Assembly: GCA_900538475.1 (NCBI GenBank)
Contig: UPYT01000008.1
Coordinates: forward strand, 52,622 to 116,621
DNA: 64,000 nt
Direction: 5' to 3'
Origin: an uncultured Clostridium sp.
GTDB lineage: Bacteria; Bacillota; Clostridia; Lachnospirales; Lachnospiraceae
In this document: positions 52,141 to 61,590 of the stretch, piece by piece
How positions within the stretch are numbered: the first letter of the stretch is position 1
Layout: every line of letters starts with the position of its first letter
Position numbers and translations under genes: made by a program
The notes under the pieces: generated by a model
Seen by the model: only the letters and a program-made list of their open reading frames with translations
Told to the model about the DNA's origin: nothing
The model's database searches: none

Positions 52141-53424
52141 TTATTTATAATAGTCAAAAGAAAGACCGTACATCCGAACCGTATCACCTTCCTGGATTCC
52201 GGCAGCTTCAAGCTCGTCCAGAATTCCGTTTTCTTTTAAGAAGTTCTGGAAGAACTGGAAGCCCTTTTCAGATTCCAGATTCGTATAACCCAGCATTTTT
52301 TCAATGCGGGGACCTTCTACTACAAAGATACCGTCCTCTTCCTTTTCTACTGTATACGGCAGATTCCGATCTCCTGCATATTCAATTTCAAATTCTTTTT
52401 CAAATACAACAGGTTCCTGGCTGGTTGTCTGAAGAAGCTGGTAAACGGCATAAAGAAGCTCCTTTACGCCGTTTCCGCTGACAGCAGAAATCGGGAATAC
52501 CCGAATTCCCTCAGGTTCAAATTCCTTCTTCAGTTTTTCAAGCGGATCCTCATCCTCTCCATAAACAGCATCCATTTTGTTGGCAGCAATTACCATAGGA
52601 CGCTTCAGAAGCTGCGGATTGTAGCTTTCCAGTTCTTTATTGATGGCACGGATATCCGCAATGGGATCTCGACCTTCGGTTCCCGCAGCATCTACAACAT
52701 GAATTAGAACGCGGCAGCGTTCAATATGGCGGAGAAAGGCATGTCCCAGACCAACGCCCTGAGATGCACCTTCAATCAGGCCAGGAATATCAGCCATAAC
52801 AAATCCGGCTCCGCCGTCTAAGTCAACAACTCCCAAATGAGGATTTAAGGTTGTAAAATGATAGTTGGCAATTTTAGGACGCGCGTTGGATACGCGGGAA
52901 AGCAGAGTGGATTTGCCAACATTGGGGAAGCCCACCAGTCCCACATCTGCAATTACCTTCAATTCCAAAGTAACCCAGAGCTCGTGACCTGGCTGTCCTG
53001 GCTGTGCATACTTTGGAGCCTGCATGGTAGGAGTGGCAAAGTTCATGTTGCCAAGACCGCCTTTTCCGCCCCGCAGAATTGTTTCTCGTTTATTTTCACC
53101 GGACATGTCAGCGATTACCTTACCGGTTTCAAAGTCCTTGATTACAGTACCTTCCGGAACCTTAATGATCAGATTCTCGGCATTTGCACCGTGGCATCGC
53201 TTCTTTCCGCCTTGTTCTCCATCTTTTGCTGCATATTTCCGTACATGTCTGAAATCCGTCAGAGTGTTCAGGCCCGGATCCACTTCAAAAATAATGTCTC
53301 CGCCCTTTCCGCCGTCCCCACCGTCGGGGCCGCCTGCCGGAACAAATAATTCTTTGCGGAAACTTACGTGACCATCTCCGCCTTTTCCTGATTTAATGAA
53401 TATTTTGGCACTGTCTGCAAACAT
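52141..53424 (-). CDS. obgE: GTPase ObgE
   Basis: A 427-residue essential GTPase in ribosome assembly. The glycine-rich Obg fold covers residues 1-158 (GGPDGGDGGKGG, KCHGANAENL-like). The G domain has GFPNVGKSTLL (G1), DIPGLIEGAS (G3) and NKMD (G4). The C-terminal OCT domain ends at MYGLSFDYYK. The start at 53424 (MFADSAKIFIKSGKGG) matches the family; the open frame upstream is not coding. It lies after a terminator, behind a 109-nt leader with a small hairpin and no clear promoter. Confidence 0.96.
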   Translation of the reverse strand: MFADSAKIFIKSGKGGDGHVSFRKELFVPAGGPDGGDGGKGGDIIFEVDPGLNTLTDFRHVRKYAAKDGEQGGKKRCHGANAENLIIKVPEGTVIKDFETGKVIADMSGENKRETILRGGKGGLGNMNFATPTMQAPKYAQPGQPGHELWVTLELKVIADVGLVGFPNVGKSTLLSRVSNARPKIANYHFTTLNPHLGVVDLDGGAGFVMADIPGLIEGASQGVGLGHAFLRHIERCRVLIHVVDAAGTEGRDPIADIRAINKELESYNPQLLKRPMVIAANKMDAVYGEDEDPLEKLKKEFEPEGIRVFPISAVSGNGVKELLYAVYQLLQTTSQEPVVFEKEFEIEYAGDRNLPYTVEKEEDGIFVVEGPRIEKMLGYTNLESEKGFQFFQNFLKENGILDELEAAGIQEGDTVRMYGLSFDYYK

Positions 53425-53485
53425 CCATACACCTATCCTTTCTGCACTCAGGCATTCCTTTTGTGACAGCTGCGAATCATCCGGT

Positions 53486-53502
53486 ACAGGAGATACTCCT
53501 GT
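53486..53502 (-). promoter_or_regulatory. Short palindrome in the obgE leader
   Basis: ACAGGAG, 3-nt loop, CTCCTGT. It contains an AGGAG sequence, but about 65 nt from the start. The role is unclear. Confidence 0.3.
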
Positions 53503-53532
53503 CTGGCTGATTGATTTCGCCAGAATCCGGTT

Positions 53533-53568
53533 TAAAAAAGGCTTCATACTCAGAATCAGTATGAAGCC
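53533..53568 (-). terminator. Terminator between rpmA and obgE
   Basis: On minus: GGCTTCATACT, 7-nt loop, AGTATGAAGCC, then TTTTTT. An 11-bp perfect stem. Confidence 0.93.
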
Positions 53569-53579
53569 CGCCAGTCAAA

Positions 53580-53870
53580 TTATTCGTTGATTGTTCTCGG
53601 ATAAACAGAAACCTGCTTTTTGTCTCTGCCCTTTCTCTCAAATCTTACAACACCGTCTACAGTAGCGAACAGAGTATCGTCGCCGCCGCGTCCTACGTTC
53701 AGACCCGGATGGATCTTGGTACCGCGCTGTCTGTAAAGAATGTTACCAGCCAATACGAACTGACCGTCTGCTCTCTTGGCACCCAGTCTCTTGGACTCGG
53801 AATCTCTACCGTTCTTGGTAGAACCTACACCTTTTTTATGAGCGAATAACTGAAGGTTCATCTTAAACAT
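53580..53870 (-). CDS. rpmA: 50S ribosomal protein L27 with cleavable N-terminus
   Basis: A 96-residue L27. The N-terminal extension MFKMNLQLF precedes [21 protein letters not shown]; Firmicute L27 is cut after such an LQxF motif by the Prp protease, encoded just upstream. The mature N-terminus reaches the peptidyl transferase centre. It ends 10 nt before a strong terminator. Confidence 0.97.
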   Translation of the reverse strand: MFKMNLQLFAHKKGVGSTKNGRDSESKRLGAKRADGQFVLAGNILYRQRGTKIHPGLNVGRGGDDTLFATVDGVVRFERKGRDKKQVSVYPRTINE

Positions 53871-53873
53871 CTC

Positions 53874-54212
53874 TTACACCTCCTTAAATCGAATTTTTAT
53901 ATACGGTTCTCCGTATGTATCCTCAATATCCTGTAAACCGAATATCAGAGAATTCATAAGGAGTGCTGCTTCCGGACTGGATTTATCAGAGAAATGAAAG
54001 CGAAACAGACCACTTTCTTCCTCTTCTTCTGCTGTAAATCGATCCTCTGTGAAGTATTCCACAGAATTTGCCATATTCAGAGTCAATGCTGAAACTGCAG
54101 CGCAGACAAGCTCCTGACCTTCCTGGTAATCATCGGCACAGCCGGCATGACCTAAAAGCTCAATACCGTGATAATTGTGTCCGGAATCAACAAAAACAGT
54201 TACATTAATCAT
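53874..54212 (-). CDS. prp: Ribosomal-processing cysteine protease Prp
   Basis: A 112-residue protease (YsxB family). The catalytic His is in LLGHAGCADDYQEG, and Cys in LVCAAVSALTLNMANS. It removes the N-terminal extension of L27, and in Staphylococcus is essential. It lies between rplU (2 nt gap) and rpmA (3 nt gap), the invariant Firmicute order. Confidence 0.95.
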   Translation of the reverse strand: MINVTVFVDSGHNYHGIELLGHAGCADDYQEGQELVCAAVSALTLNMANSVEYFTEDRFTAEEEEESGLFRFHFSDKSSPEAALLMNSLIFGLQDIEDTYGEPYIKIRFKEV

Positions 54213-54214
54213 AA

Positions 54215-54523
54215 TTAAGCGTTGATCTTGTCGATCTTGATCTGGGTATAGAGCTGTCTGTGACCATTTTTCTTATGGTATCCAGTTTTTCTCTTATACT
54301 TGTAAACAATTACCTTTTTAGCCTTAGCTTCCTTCACTACGGTTCCGGTAACGGTTGCTCCTGCTACAGTCGGGCATCCGATGGACAGCTCCCCGTTGTT
54401 CACTACAAGAACCTGGTCAAACGTAACGGTTTCGCCAGCGTCTACACCAAGCTTTTCTACCTTAATGATATCGCCTTCTGCTACTTTGTACTGCTTACCA
54501 CCTGTTGCAATAATCGCGTACAT
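54215..54523 (-). CDS. rplU: 50S ribosomal protein L21
   Basis: A 102-residue L21. It starts [18 protein letters not shown] and ends [22 protein letters not shown]. The start at 54523 has AGGAGG 6 nt upstream; the open frame before it is leader RNA. It has a consensus promoter and a leader that may be the L21 autoregulatory element. Confidence 0.97.
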   Translation of the reverse strand: MYAIIATGGKQYKVAEGDIIKVEKLGVDAGETVTFDQVLVVNNGELSIGCPTVAGATVTGTVVKEAKAKKVIVYKYKRKTGYHKKNGHRQLYTQIKIDKINA

Positions 54524-54604
54524 ATGGCACCTCCTATTATCATTACTCGCCAACTTCGGTGATCGGATTGCTCCGGTTCTTATCGACCTCATTGTGCGGC
54601 ATAC
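54524..54604 (-). ncRNA. Candidate L21 leader
   Basis: An 81-nt untranslated leader. CGGA and TCCG (54564-54575) form a GCAA tetraloop hairpin. Rfam describes an L21 leader in Firmicutes in this place; my match rests on position and that hairpin only. Confidence 0.45.
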
Positions 54605-54610
54605 TCGAAA

Positions 54611-54639
54611 ATAATAGCATGTTCTGAAACGAATGTCAA
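54611..54639 (-). promoter_or_regulatory. Promoter of rplU-prp-rpmA
   Basis: On minus: TTGACA (54639-54634), 17 bp, TATTAT (54616-54611). Confidence 0.9.
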
Positions 54640-54686
54640 CCGTTTTTCTAAAAAAGGCAAAAAATGTTTTAAAGCAGTCTGCTCTT

Positions 54687-56126
54687 CTACTCTTTCATCC
54701 AGGTTCTAGGAGAGAATAAAAGAAGCATGGGGAACAGCTCCAGACGGCCAGCCAACATATCAAACATCAGCACATACTTGGAAAAAGGAGAAAAAATTCC
54801 AAAATTGCAGGTGGGTCCCACTTTTTCCAGACCAGGTCCAATATTATTGAGCGTTGCAGCTACAGCAGTAAAATTGGTTGTTGGCTCAAATTCGTTCAGG
54901 CTGATCAGAAGTACGGAACATGCAAAAATCAGCATATAAGTGATCAGGTAGGTGTTTATAGAGCGAAGTACAGTATGTTCAATCGGTTTGCCCTCGTATT
55001 TGAGAATTTTAATGCTTCTCGGATGAATCAGAGAGGACATTTCCTTTTTCACTGTCTTAAATGCAATCGCAATACGTGATACCTTGATACCGCCTCCCGT
55101 ACTGCCGGCGCAGGCGCCGACAAACATCAGAATGACCAGAATCGTTTTGGAAAATGATGGCCACAAATCAAAATCTGCAGTAGAATATCCCGTTGTTGTA
55201 ATAATCGATGCAACCTGAAACGCACTGTGATGGATGGCCTGGAGAATCGTAGGATAATATTCGCGGATATTCCAGGCAATCAGCAGGATGCTTGCTGCAA
55301 TAATTGCCAGATATCCCCTCATTTCCTCACAGTGAAGGGCATCCTTTGGTTTTTTGATCAGGAACAGGTAATATACGTTAAAGTTAATTCCAAACAGGAT
55401 CATAAATATGGTAAATACGGCTTGCTGGAAGGTTGTATAGCTTCCACAGCTGGAATTCAGTATTCCAAAGCCACCGGTGCCGGCAGTACCAAAACTCATA
55501 GCCAGAGAGTCAAACCATGGCATACCGCTGAGCAGAAGAATCAGGATCTGAAGTACTGTCATGGAAAAGTAGATCACATACAGGATTTTTGCAGTCAGCT
55601 TTACCCTGGGAACCAGCTTTCCTACAGATGGTCCCGGGCTTTCTGCTCGCATAATGTGCATGTTGTAGCCCCCTGCAAGAGGAAGTACTGCAAGGATGAA
55701 AACCAACACTCCCATACCGCCAATCCAGTGGGTAAAGCTACGCCACATAAGCATACAGCGGCTCAGGGATTCTACATCGGAAAGAACACTGGCTCCTGTG
55801 GTGGTGAAGCCGGAAATAACCTCGAAAAGAGCATCCTCAAACAGCGGTATTTCACCGCTGAAATAAAATGGGAGCGCGCCGAAAATACTGAGCACAATCC
55901 AGCTCAGCGCCACTGAGACAAATCCTTCTTTTGCATAAAAGACCGTGTTGGATGGTTTTTTCCGCGACATAAGCCAACCGGAAGTCACACAGAACAGTCC
56001 AATTCCAAGAAAATAAAGTCCGCTAAGCTCCTGGTAAATCAAGGCAATGGCACAGGGAAGGATCATCAGAATACCTTCGATTTTCAGTACCCAGCCGAGA
56101 AAATATAAAATCATACTGATATTCAT
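54687..56126 (-). CDS. trkH: Potassium uptake channel subunit TrkH/KtrB
   Basis: A 479-residue membrane protein with four M1-P-M2 repeats. The filter loops read TTTGAS, GTAGTGG, TTTGYST and NNIGPGL, with the conserved Gly in each. It forms the translocating subunit and is gated by the nucleotide-binding TrkA encoded immediately upstream (13-nt gap). It is the last gene before the rplU promoter, with only a weak hairpin and no certain terminator between. Confidence 0.93.
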   Translation of the reverse strand: MNISMILYFLGWVLKIEGILMILPCAIALIYQELSGLYFLGIGLFCVTSGWLMSRKKPSNTVFYAKEGFVSVALSWIVLSIFGALPFYFSGEIPLFEDALFEVISGFTTTGASVLSDVESLSRCMLMWRSFTHWIGGMGVLVFILAVLPLAGGYNMHIMRAESPGPSVGKLVPRVKLTAKILYVIYFSMTVLQILILLLSGMPWFDSLAMSFGTAGTGGFGILNSSCGSYTTFQQAVFTIFMILFGINFNVYYLFLIKKPKDALHCEEMRGYLAIIAASILLIAWNIREYYPTILQAIHHSAFQVASIITTTGYSTADFDLWPSFSKTILVILMFVGACAGSTGGGIKVSRIAIAFKTVKKEMSSLIHPRSIKILKYEGKPIEHTVLRSINTYLITYMLIFACSVLLISLNEFEPTTNFTAVAATLNNIGPGLEKVGPTCNFGIFSPFSKYVLMFDMLAGRLELFPMLLLFSPRTWMKE

Positions 56127-56139
56127 TTATCTGCACCTT

Positions 56140-57495
56140 CTATTTTAAAATATCCTTCAGATCCTTCAGCCCGGAATGGGTAGTTACAACGATAACCGTA
56201 TCTCCTGTTTCAATCGTATCCTTACCTCGAGGCGTAATGATTTTTCCGTTTCGATTGATGCAGGCAATCAGAAGATTGTCTTTGAAGGACAGTTTTTCCA
56301 GGGGGACTCCGGCAACCGGACTGTCCTTTCCAACGCGGAATTCCAGGGCTTCTGCCTTGTTTGCAACAATTTTATACAGGGTTTCCACATTACTTCCCAT
56401 AGAATTCTGCATAGCGCGTACATACTGGAGAATATTGTCCGCTGTAATCAGCTTCGGATAAATGATACTGCCAAGATTCATTTTCTGGATTACATCTTCG
56501 AAGGCGATTCGGTTGATTTTAGTAACCAGCTTGGCTGTGGTCATGGATGCGGCATAGAGGGAAAGCATGATATTTTCCTCATCAAAGCCGGTCAGGGAAC
56601 AGAAGGCCTCGGTCTGTGTCAGTCCCTCTTCCAGAAGCAGCTTCTGATCAGAGCCGTCACCATGGATAATCAGAGCCTTGGGAAGCAGCTCACTCAGCTC
56701 ATTGCAGCGGTTCAGATCCTGTTCGATGATTTTAATTTTAATTTTCGTGTTTTCCAGAAGCTTGGCCAGATAATAGGTAATCTTGCCGCCGCCGACAAAC
56801 ATGGCAGAGCCAATGGCTGTTGTATTAATGTTAATCTGGCGGAAAAACTTGGCGGCCTCTTCAGGAGAACCAATAAAGGATATTTTGTCTCCTGCCTGCA
56901 TCCGGAAACGTCCGTCAGGAATCACAACATCGTTTTCCCGTTCTACAGCGCAGATCAGCACGTTGCAGTGAAGCTGTGCAGATACTTCCAATACCTGCAT
57001 GTTATGAAGAACGGAATCAGCAGGAATATGGAATTTCAGAAGCTCCACACGGCCTTTTGCAAAGGTATCGACCTTAATGGCTGACGGGAACTTCAGAAGT
57101 CTTGATATTTCTGTAGCGGCAGCCAGCTCTGGATTAATTGCCATAGAGAGATTCAGCTCTTCTCGAATAAAGGACAGCTCCTGAGAATATTCTGGATTTC
57201 GGATTCTTGCGATAGTGTGACAGTTTGCTGCCTTTTTAGCAATCAGACAGCAAAGCATATTTAACTCATCGGAGTTGGTGGTCGCAATCAGCAAATCGGT
57301 GTCCTGAATACCTGCTTCTGCCTGCACCTGATAAACTGCACCGTTTCCTTCTACTCCCATAACATCAAGACTGTCGGTAAGAGCGCGCAGTTTGGCACCG
57401 TCACGGTCAATAACCGTAATGTCATGTCCTTCGTTATTCAGTTGTTCGACCAGGGTAAAACCCACTTTACCACAGCCAACAATAATGATTTTCAT
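56140..57495 (-). CDS. trkA: Potassium uptake regulatory protein TrkA
   Basis: A 451-residue cytoplasmic gating protein with two RCK modules. The first starts MKIIIVGCGKVGFTLVEQL (NAD-binding GxGxxG), followed by a TrkA-C domain. The second begins MFVGGGKITYYLAKLLE, again with TrkA-C at the end (VAGVPLEKLSFKDNLLIA). This is the duplicated TrkA form, not the single KtrA. It forms an operon with trkH and lies 21 nt after rng. Confidence 0.95.
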   Translation of the reverse strand: MKIIIVGCGKVGFTLVEQLNNEGHDITVIDRDGAKLRALTDSLDVMGVEGNGAVYQVQAEAGIQDTDLLIATTNSDELNMLCCLIAKKAANCHTIARIRNPEYSQELSFIREELNLSMAINPELAAATEISRLLKFPSAIKVDTFAKGRVELLKFHIPADSVLHNMQVLEVSAQLHCNVLICAVERENDVVIPDGRFRMQAGDKISFIGSPEEAAKFFRQININTTAIGSAMFVGGGKITYYLAKLLENTKIKIKIIEQDLNRCNELSELLPKALIIHGDGSDQKLLLEEGLTQTEAFCSLTGFDEENIMLSLYAASMTTAKLVTKINRIAFEDVIQKMNLGSIIYPKLITADNILQYVRAMQNSMGSNVETLYKIVANKAEALEFRVGKDSPVAGVPLEKLSFKDNLLIACINRNGKIITPRGKDTIETGDTVIVVTTHSGLKDLKDILK

Positions 57496-57516
57496 GCTAT
57501 CAATCCCCTTTTAGGT

Positions 57517-58692
57517 TTATTCCTTCTGGGAAATCTGTTCCCAGAGTGGTTTCTTTTCCTTTTTTCTTGTGATTTCTACCAGATTCAGCTGGGTCATGTC
57601 AACAACGGTGGTTTTGACCGGATCGTGACGTACCAGTCTTTTCAGGTAATCCATCAGTTCGTTTTTGTCTTCCTGACGTTTCATATCAATAAAATCAACC
57701 ATAATGATTCCTGACAGATTCCGCAGCCGAAGCTGCCGGCTGATTTCCTCTGCGGCTTCCCGGTTAGTCATGCGGATGGTATCTTCCTGATTCTTTTTTC
57801 CAGAGTATTTTCCGGTATTTACATCAATGACAACCATCGCCTCTGTATATTCGATTACCAGATAACCGCCGGATTTCAGCCAGACGCGTTTTTGACAGGC
57901 CCGATCCATGACGGATTCCAGAGAATACAGATTGGAAAGGCAGATCATGGAATCTTCATAAAGTCGGAAGGAGCATTGCTGTTCCGGACCACAGCTGTCA
58001 AAATACAAACGAAGCTGCTCGAAAACCTCTGGGACATCCGTTACAATCTCCTTCAAACTGCCTAAGGGGCAGCTGCGAATCGTTTTAATGTACTCTGGAT
58101 CTGGGCGATAGAGAAGGCTGTAGCAGGTACGGTATGCGGCAGCCTGACGGACATTCCGGTAAAGTACCTGCAGTTTTTTTAACTCATCCAGCAGCTGCTC
58201 CTCATGACCATATGCATTGGTTCGGACAATAAGCCCTGCTTCATCCTGGAGAGCAGCTTCCAAAACAGGGCGCAGCTGTTCTTTCCAAGCTTTGTCACTG
58301 ATGCGAGAAGAAAAGCCGACAATGGTTTTTCTGGCTGTCAAAACTCCGTACTGACCTGTAAAATTCAGATTGGAGCTAAGAACCGGATCCTTTGTGCGCA
58401 CAGCATCACGGGCAACCTGTACAATGATTTCATCTCCTGCTTTTAAGGTTCCCTCATGACCGTCAGCATAGAGAATACAGGGATTATCAGAAAGGCTGTA
58501 GTATCCTGTCTGTCCCTTTTCAAAATCAACAAAGGCAGAATTCAGATTTTTAACAATCCGATTTACTTTACCAATATAAATATTGCCAAGGATCGATGTA
58601 TTTTCCTCAAGACCGATTTCCAGGGGCTGTCTGTCGGAAAATAAAACAGTCAGGATCCGGTTTTTCCATTTTGTAATAATCAGCTTATTCAA
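57517..58692 (-). CDS. rng: Ribonuclease G (Rne/Rng family)
   Basis: A 391-residue endoribonuclease. An S1-like RNA-binding region (LGNIYIGKVNRIVKNLNSAFVDFEKG) precedes the RNase H-like and DNase I-like core. Catalytic metal Asp residues are in VVIDVNTGKYSGK and GIIMVDFIDM. It is shorter than E. coli RNase G (489), lacking most of the C-terminal zinc-link and beyond. TTG at 58692, overlapping the upstream gene's end, has GGTGA at 6 nt; an earlier ATG would bury 24 residues in the neighbour. RNase G acts on rRNA precursors and mRNA. Confidence 0.92.
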   Translation of the reverse strand: MNKLIITKWKNRILTVLFSDRQPLEIGLEENTSILGNIYIGKVNRIVKNLNSAFVDFEKGQTGYYSLSDNPCILYADGHEGTLKAGDEIIVQVARDAVRTKDPVLSSNLNFTGQYGVLTARKTIVGFSSRISDKAWKEQLRPVLEAALQDEAGLIVRTNAYGHEEQLLDELKKLQVLYRNVRQAAAYRTCYSLLYRPDPEYIKTIRSCPLGSLKEIVTDVPEVFEQLRLYFDSCGPEQQCSFRLYEDSMICLSNLYSLESVMDRACQKRVWLKSGGYLVIEYTEAMVVIDVNTGKYSGKKNQEDTIRMTNREAAEEISRQLRLRNLSGIIMVDFIDMKRQEDKNELMDYLKRLVRHDPVKTTVVDMTQLNLVEITRKKEKKPLWEQISQKE

Positions 58693-59395
58693 TATTTTCA
58701 CCAAAGGCTTCCAGCGGAAGGAACTGATGACTGTTTTCAGAACCGCTATCCGCGTATAATTCATTTCTTGTGATCATCAGTGCAAAATCAGCCATGGTCT
58801 CTCCCTGGCTTTCCATATAAGCGCGAATCAGAACATCCGGCTTTAAATTGGCAGCACTTCCGGCGGCAATTTTCAGGAAAATTTTCTCTTCATCCGCTTC
58901 CATTTCGTAAATCATAGGACGGATATTAACCTCTTTTTCCCCTTTTTTTGTTTTTTTCATAACCAGAATCTGTTCCTGTTTCAGAAAATCCTTTAAACCG
59001 CGGACAAAAGAGGCGGGATCCTCCGGTTCATATCCTTCACGGAATCTCAAGGTGTAGTCGGCAGCAGCAACCAGAGACATGGCATTGGCAGCGGTATCGG
59101 GAAGAAGACGGTAAGAAAGCGCTTCCACTCCCTCTGTCATTGCACCGTTTATGCGGCGGAGCATTTCTTCGGAAGAATCGGTACTCAGTACTTCAATATC
59201 TACATATTCGCCCCGGCTTTCCATGCCTACTCCCAGAGGAGAAGCAAAAGACATAATCTGATGAGGACTGAATCCTTCACTGTAGCGAATATCGACATCG
59301 GCCCGGCGCATCACCTTTTGAAAATAGCGCATAACGTCCAAATGACCGATAAACTTCATGGTGCCTTCCTTGGCAAATTTAATTCTTATCTTCAA
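58685..59395 (-). CDS. TIGR03936 radical-SAM-associated protein (DUF2344)
   Basis: A 236-residue protein. It starts KIRIKFAKEGTMKFIGHLDVMRYFQK, continues RRADVDIRYSEGFSPHQ and SFASPLGVG, typical of TIGR03936. No catalytic Cys cluster is visible. The start is TTG at 59395 behind GGAGGTG; it overlaps the radical SAM gene by 17 nt. The pair is always adjacent, and in some species fused, so it is probably a partner or substrate-binding subunit. The biochemical role is unknown. Confidence 0.85.
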   Translation of the reverse strand: MKIRIKFAKEGTMKFIGHLDVMRYFQKVMRRADVDIRYSEGFSPHQIMSFASPLGVGMESRGEYVDIEVLSTDSSEEMLRRINGAMTEGVEALSYRLLPDTAANAMSLVAAADYTLRFREGYEPEDPASFVRGLKDFLKQEQILVMKKTKKGEKEVNIRPMIYEMEADEEKIFLKIAAGSAANLKPDVLIRAYMESQGETMADFALMITRNELYADSGSENSHQFLPLEAFGENIE

Positions 59396-61247
59396 AGCAG
59401 ACACCTCCTCCATATTGACGGGCACCGCAGCCGGAACACTGCTGACGGCAGTTTGGCGTTACTTTTTCACTGACAGCAGCCAGCCATTCCCGTTTTAAAA
59501 ATTCCTTGGTAACACCGGCATCGATAAAATCCCAAGGGAAAACTTCATCCAGACTGCGCTCTCGGACGGTGTAGAAATCCATATCTACGCCGCAGGTTTC
59601 AAAAGCTTTCATCCAGATGTCGTTATTAAAATATTCTCCCCAGGAATCAAACATGGCGCCTTTGTGGTATGCCTCTTCCAGAACCGGAGCTACACGCCGG
59701 TCACCGCGGGCAAGAATTCCTTCCAATACGGTCAGATCTGCCTCATGGTAGTTGTATTTCAGGCTCTTTCTGTTCAGCATTTCTTTAAACTTGTCCTTGA
59801 CTAGATAAGCTCGTTCCAAAAATTCTTCTTTTGTGCACATTTTTGCCCACTGGAAGGGGGTAAAGGGTTTGGGAACGAAGAAGGAGGAGCTGGCTACAAC
59901 CTGGACCTTGCCATTGCGCTGCTCCTTTGGAATCTCGTCATAGTAAAGCTCTGCAATCTTCTCAGAAAGCAGGGCAATGCCCTCCATGTCCTCCACAGTT
60001 TCCGTCGGAAGTCCCAGCATAAAATACAGCTTTACCCTGTTCCATCCGCCATGGAAGGCCTCCGATGCGCCTTTTAAAATCACTTCTTCTGTCAGTCCCT
60101 TGTTAATAACATCGCGCAGTCTCTGGCTTCCAGCCTCTGGAGCAAACGTCAGACTGCTTTTTTTAACATCCTGTACCTTGCTCATTACGTCGAGGGAGAA
60201 AGCATCAATTCGCAGGGAAGGAAGAGAAATGTTGACACCCTTTCCATGAAATTCATCAATCAGAAAGGTAACCAGCTCTTTTAAATACGTATAGTCGCTG
60301 GAGCTTAAAGAGCTGAGGGAAATTTCCTCATGTCCGGTGTTTTTTAACATCCGGCGGGCGTAGCTCTTTAAATATTCCAGACTGTGTTCTCGAAGCGGCC
60401 GGTAAATATTTCCTGCCTGACAGAATCGGCAGCCGCGAATACAGCCCCTCTGAATTTCGAGGACTACGCGATCCTGTGTAACTTTAATAAAAGGAACGAT
60501 AGGATTTTCAATATATGGAGCATCATCCATATCGACCACCAGCTCCTTTGCAATGGTGGCCGGAATACCAGGGGTATTTGGTTTAAATTCTGCAATTGTG
60601 CCATCCTCATGGTAGGTCACATCGTAAAACATGGGGACGTAAATACCAGGCAGCTTGGCAGCAGCCTCCAGGAATGTCCAGCGGTTTCCGCCGTTATTCC
60701 GAATCTCCTTATACAGATCAAAGAGATTGTCATACTGAGTCTCTCCCTCTCCGATGTAGAACATATCAAAGAACGGGGCCAGCGGTTCCGGATTGTAGGC
60801 GCAGGGACCACCTCCGATTACAATGGGATCATTTTCCTTTCGGTCCTCTGCATGAAGAGGAATTCCGCTTAAATCCAGTACCTGAAGGATATTGGTATAG
60901 CACATCTCGTACTGAATGGTAAAGCCCAGAAAATCAAAGGCTTTGATCGGATCCTGACTTTCCAGGGCAAAGAGAGGAATGTGCTTTTTTCGCAGAATGG
61001 CATCTAAATCCGGCCAGGGAGAAAAGACACGTTCACAATATACATCTTCCCGCTTGTTGAACATGGCGTAAAGGATCTGCATGCCAAGATGGGACATGCC
61101 AATCTCATAAACGTCCGGGAAACACATGGCAAATCTTATCATTTGTTCATTTGGAACTTTTTCTGCCATATTAAATTCGCCGCCGATATAACGGGCGGGC
61201 TGCTGGACACTTAACAGTATCTCATCACTCAATGCTAATTTTCTCAT
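59379..61247 (-). CDS. TIGR03960 B12-binding-like radical SAM protein
   Basis: A 622-residue protein. The N-terminal part (MCFPDVYEIGMSHLGMQIL, GGGPCAYNPEP) resembles a cobalamin-binding domain. The radical SAM motif is CIRGCRFCQAGNIYRP near residue 265, and SLPSLRIDAF and LTFAPEAGSQRLR are TIGR03960 signatures. The C-terminus has CRQQCSGCGARQYGGGVC, a likely extra cluster or zinc site. Substrate unknown. Clusters with RNase G and ribosomal genes suggest RNA or ribosomal modification, which is inference. It has its own promoter with a long leader. Confidence 0.9.
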   Translation of the reverse strand: MRKLALSDEILLSVQQPARYIGGEFNMAEKVPNEQMIRFAMCFPDVYEIGMSHLGMQILYAMFNKREDVYCERVFSPWPDLDAILRKKHIPLFALESQDPIKAFDFLGFTIQYEMCYTNILQVLDLSGIPLHAEDRKENDPIVIGGGPCAYNPEPLAPFFDMFYIGEGETQYDNLFDLYKEIRNNGGNRWTFLEAAAKLPGIYVPMFYDVTYHEDGTIAEFKPNTPGIPATIAKELVVDMDDAPYIENPIVPFIKVTQDRVVLEIQRGCIRGCRFCQAGNIYRPLREHSLEYLKSYARRMLKNTGHEEISLSSLSSSDYTYLKELVTFLIDEFHGKGVNISLPSLRIDAFSLDVMSKVQDVKKSSLTFAPEAGSQRLRDVINKGLTEEVILKGASEAFHGGWNRVKLYFMLGLPTETVEDMEGIALLSEKIAELYYDEIPKEQRNGKVQVVASSSFFVPKPFTPFQWAKMCTKEEFLERAYLVKDKFKEMLNRKSLKYNYHEADLTVLEGILARGDRRVAPVLEEAYHKGAMFDSWGEYFNNDIWMKAFETCGVDMDFYTVRERSLDEVFPWDFIDAGVTKEFLKREWLAAVSEKVTPNCRQQCSGCGARQYGGGVCFEDKN

Positions 61248-61358
61248 AAATTGTTATTCAACCTGCATTTCTTATATTTCATGGGTGTTCCATAGCCGGA
61301 ACCTAGCCACGGGCAAACGACATAAAACCAGAACATTCGCCCATTGCGCTAATGTACT

Positions 61359-61387
61359 ATTATAGGCGATCGGCAGGGTTCCTGCAA
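61359..61387 (-). promoter_or_regulatory. Promoter of the TIGR03960 operon
   Basis: On minus: TTGCAG (61387-61382), 17 bp, TATAAT (61364-61359). Confidence 0.82.
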
Positions 61388-61509
61388 GGCCTTCTTTATC
61401 ATACCATAAAAAACAGGTATATGCACTTTGTTTTCAGTTTTCTCTGGCTCTTTTCTATGTTTTTTTAACATTATTTTCACTTCAATGGTTCTGAAAACAG
61501 ACAGGAAGC

Positions 61510-61533
61510 AAAAAGAGAGGTATCGCTACCTCC
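61510..61533 (-). terminator. Terminator after the flavodoxin gene
   Basis: On minus: GAGGTA, GCGA loop, TACCTC, then TCTTTTT. Confidence 0.8.
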
Positions 61534-61590
61534 CTTAAAAATCACATCTCATAATATTGTTATTTAATCAAATGGGACGCATTTCTAATT

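Larger units (their letters stand above)
61248..61590. other. Intergenic region: leader, promoter and flavodoxin terminator
   Basis: No gene found. On minus it holds a leader of about 105 nt with hairpins GGGCGAA/TTTGCCC and GTTCC/GGAAC, then the promoter at 61359-61387. The terminator at 61510-61533 follows. The stretch 61388-61509 shows nothing recognisable. Confidence 0.6.

Noticed and set aside
54640..54686. Terminator between trkH and the rplU promoter
   Set aside because: Only a four-pair AGCA/TGCT stem; too weak to call.
55227..55916. 229-codon open frame opposite trkH
   Set aside because: Antisense shadow; many His/Gln/Cys residues typical of reversed membrane-protein codons.
56176..57084. 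302-codon open frame on the plus strand across trkA
   Set aside because: Antisense shadow of a clear TrkA gene; no start signal or family pattern.
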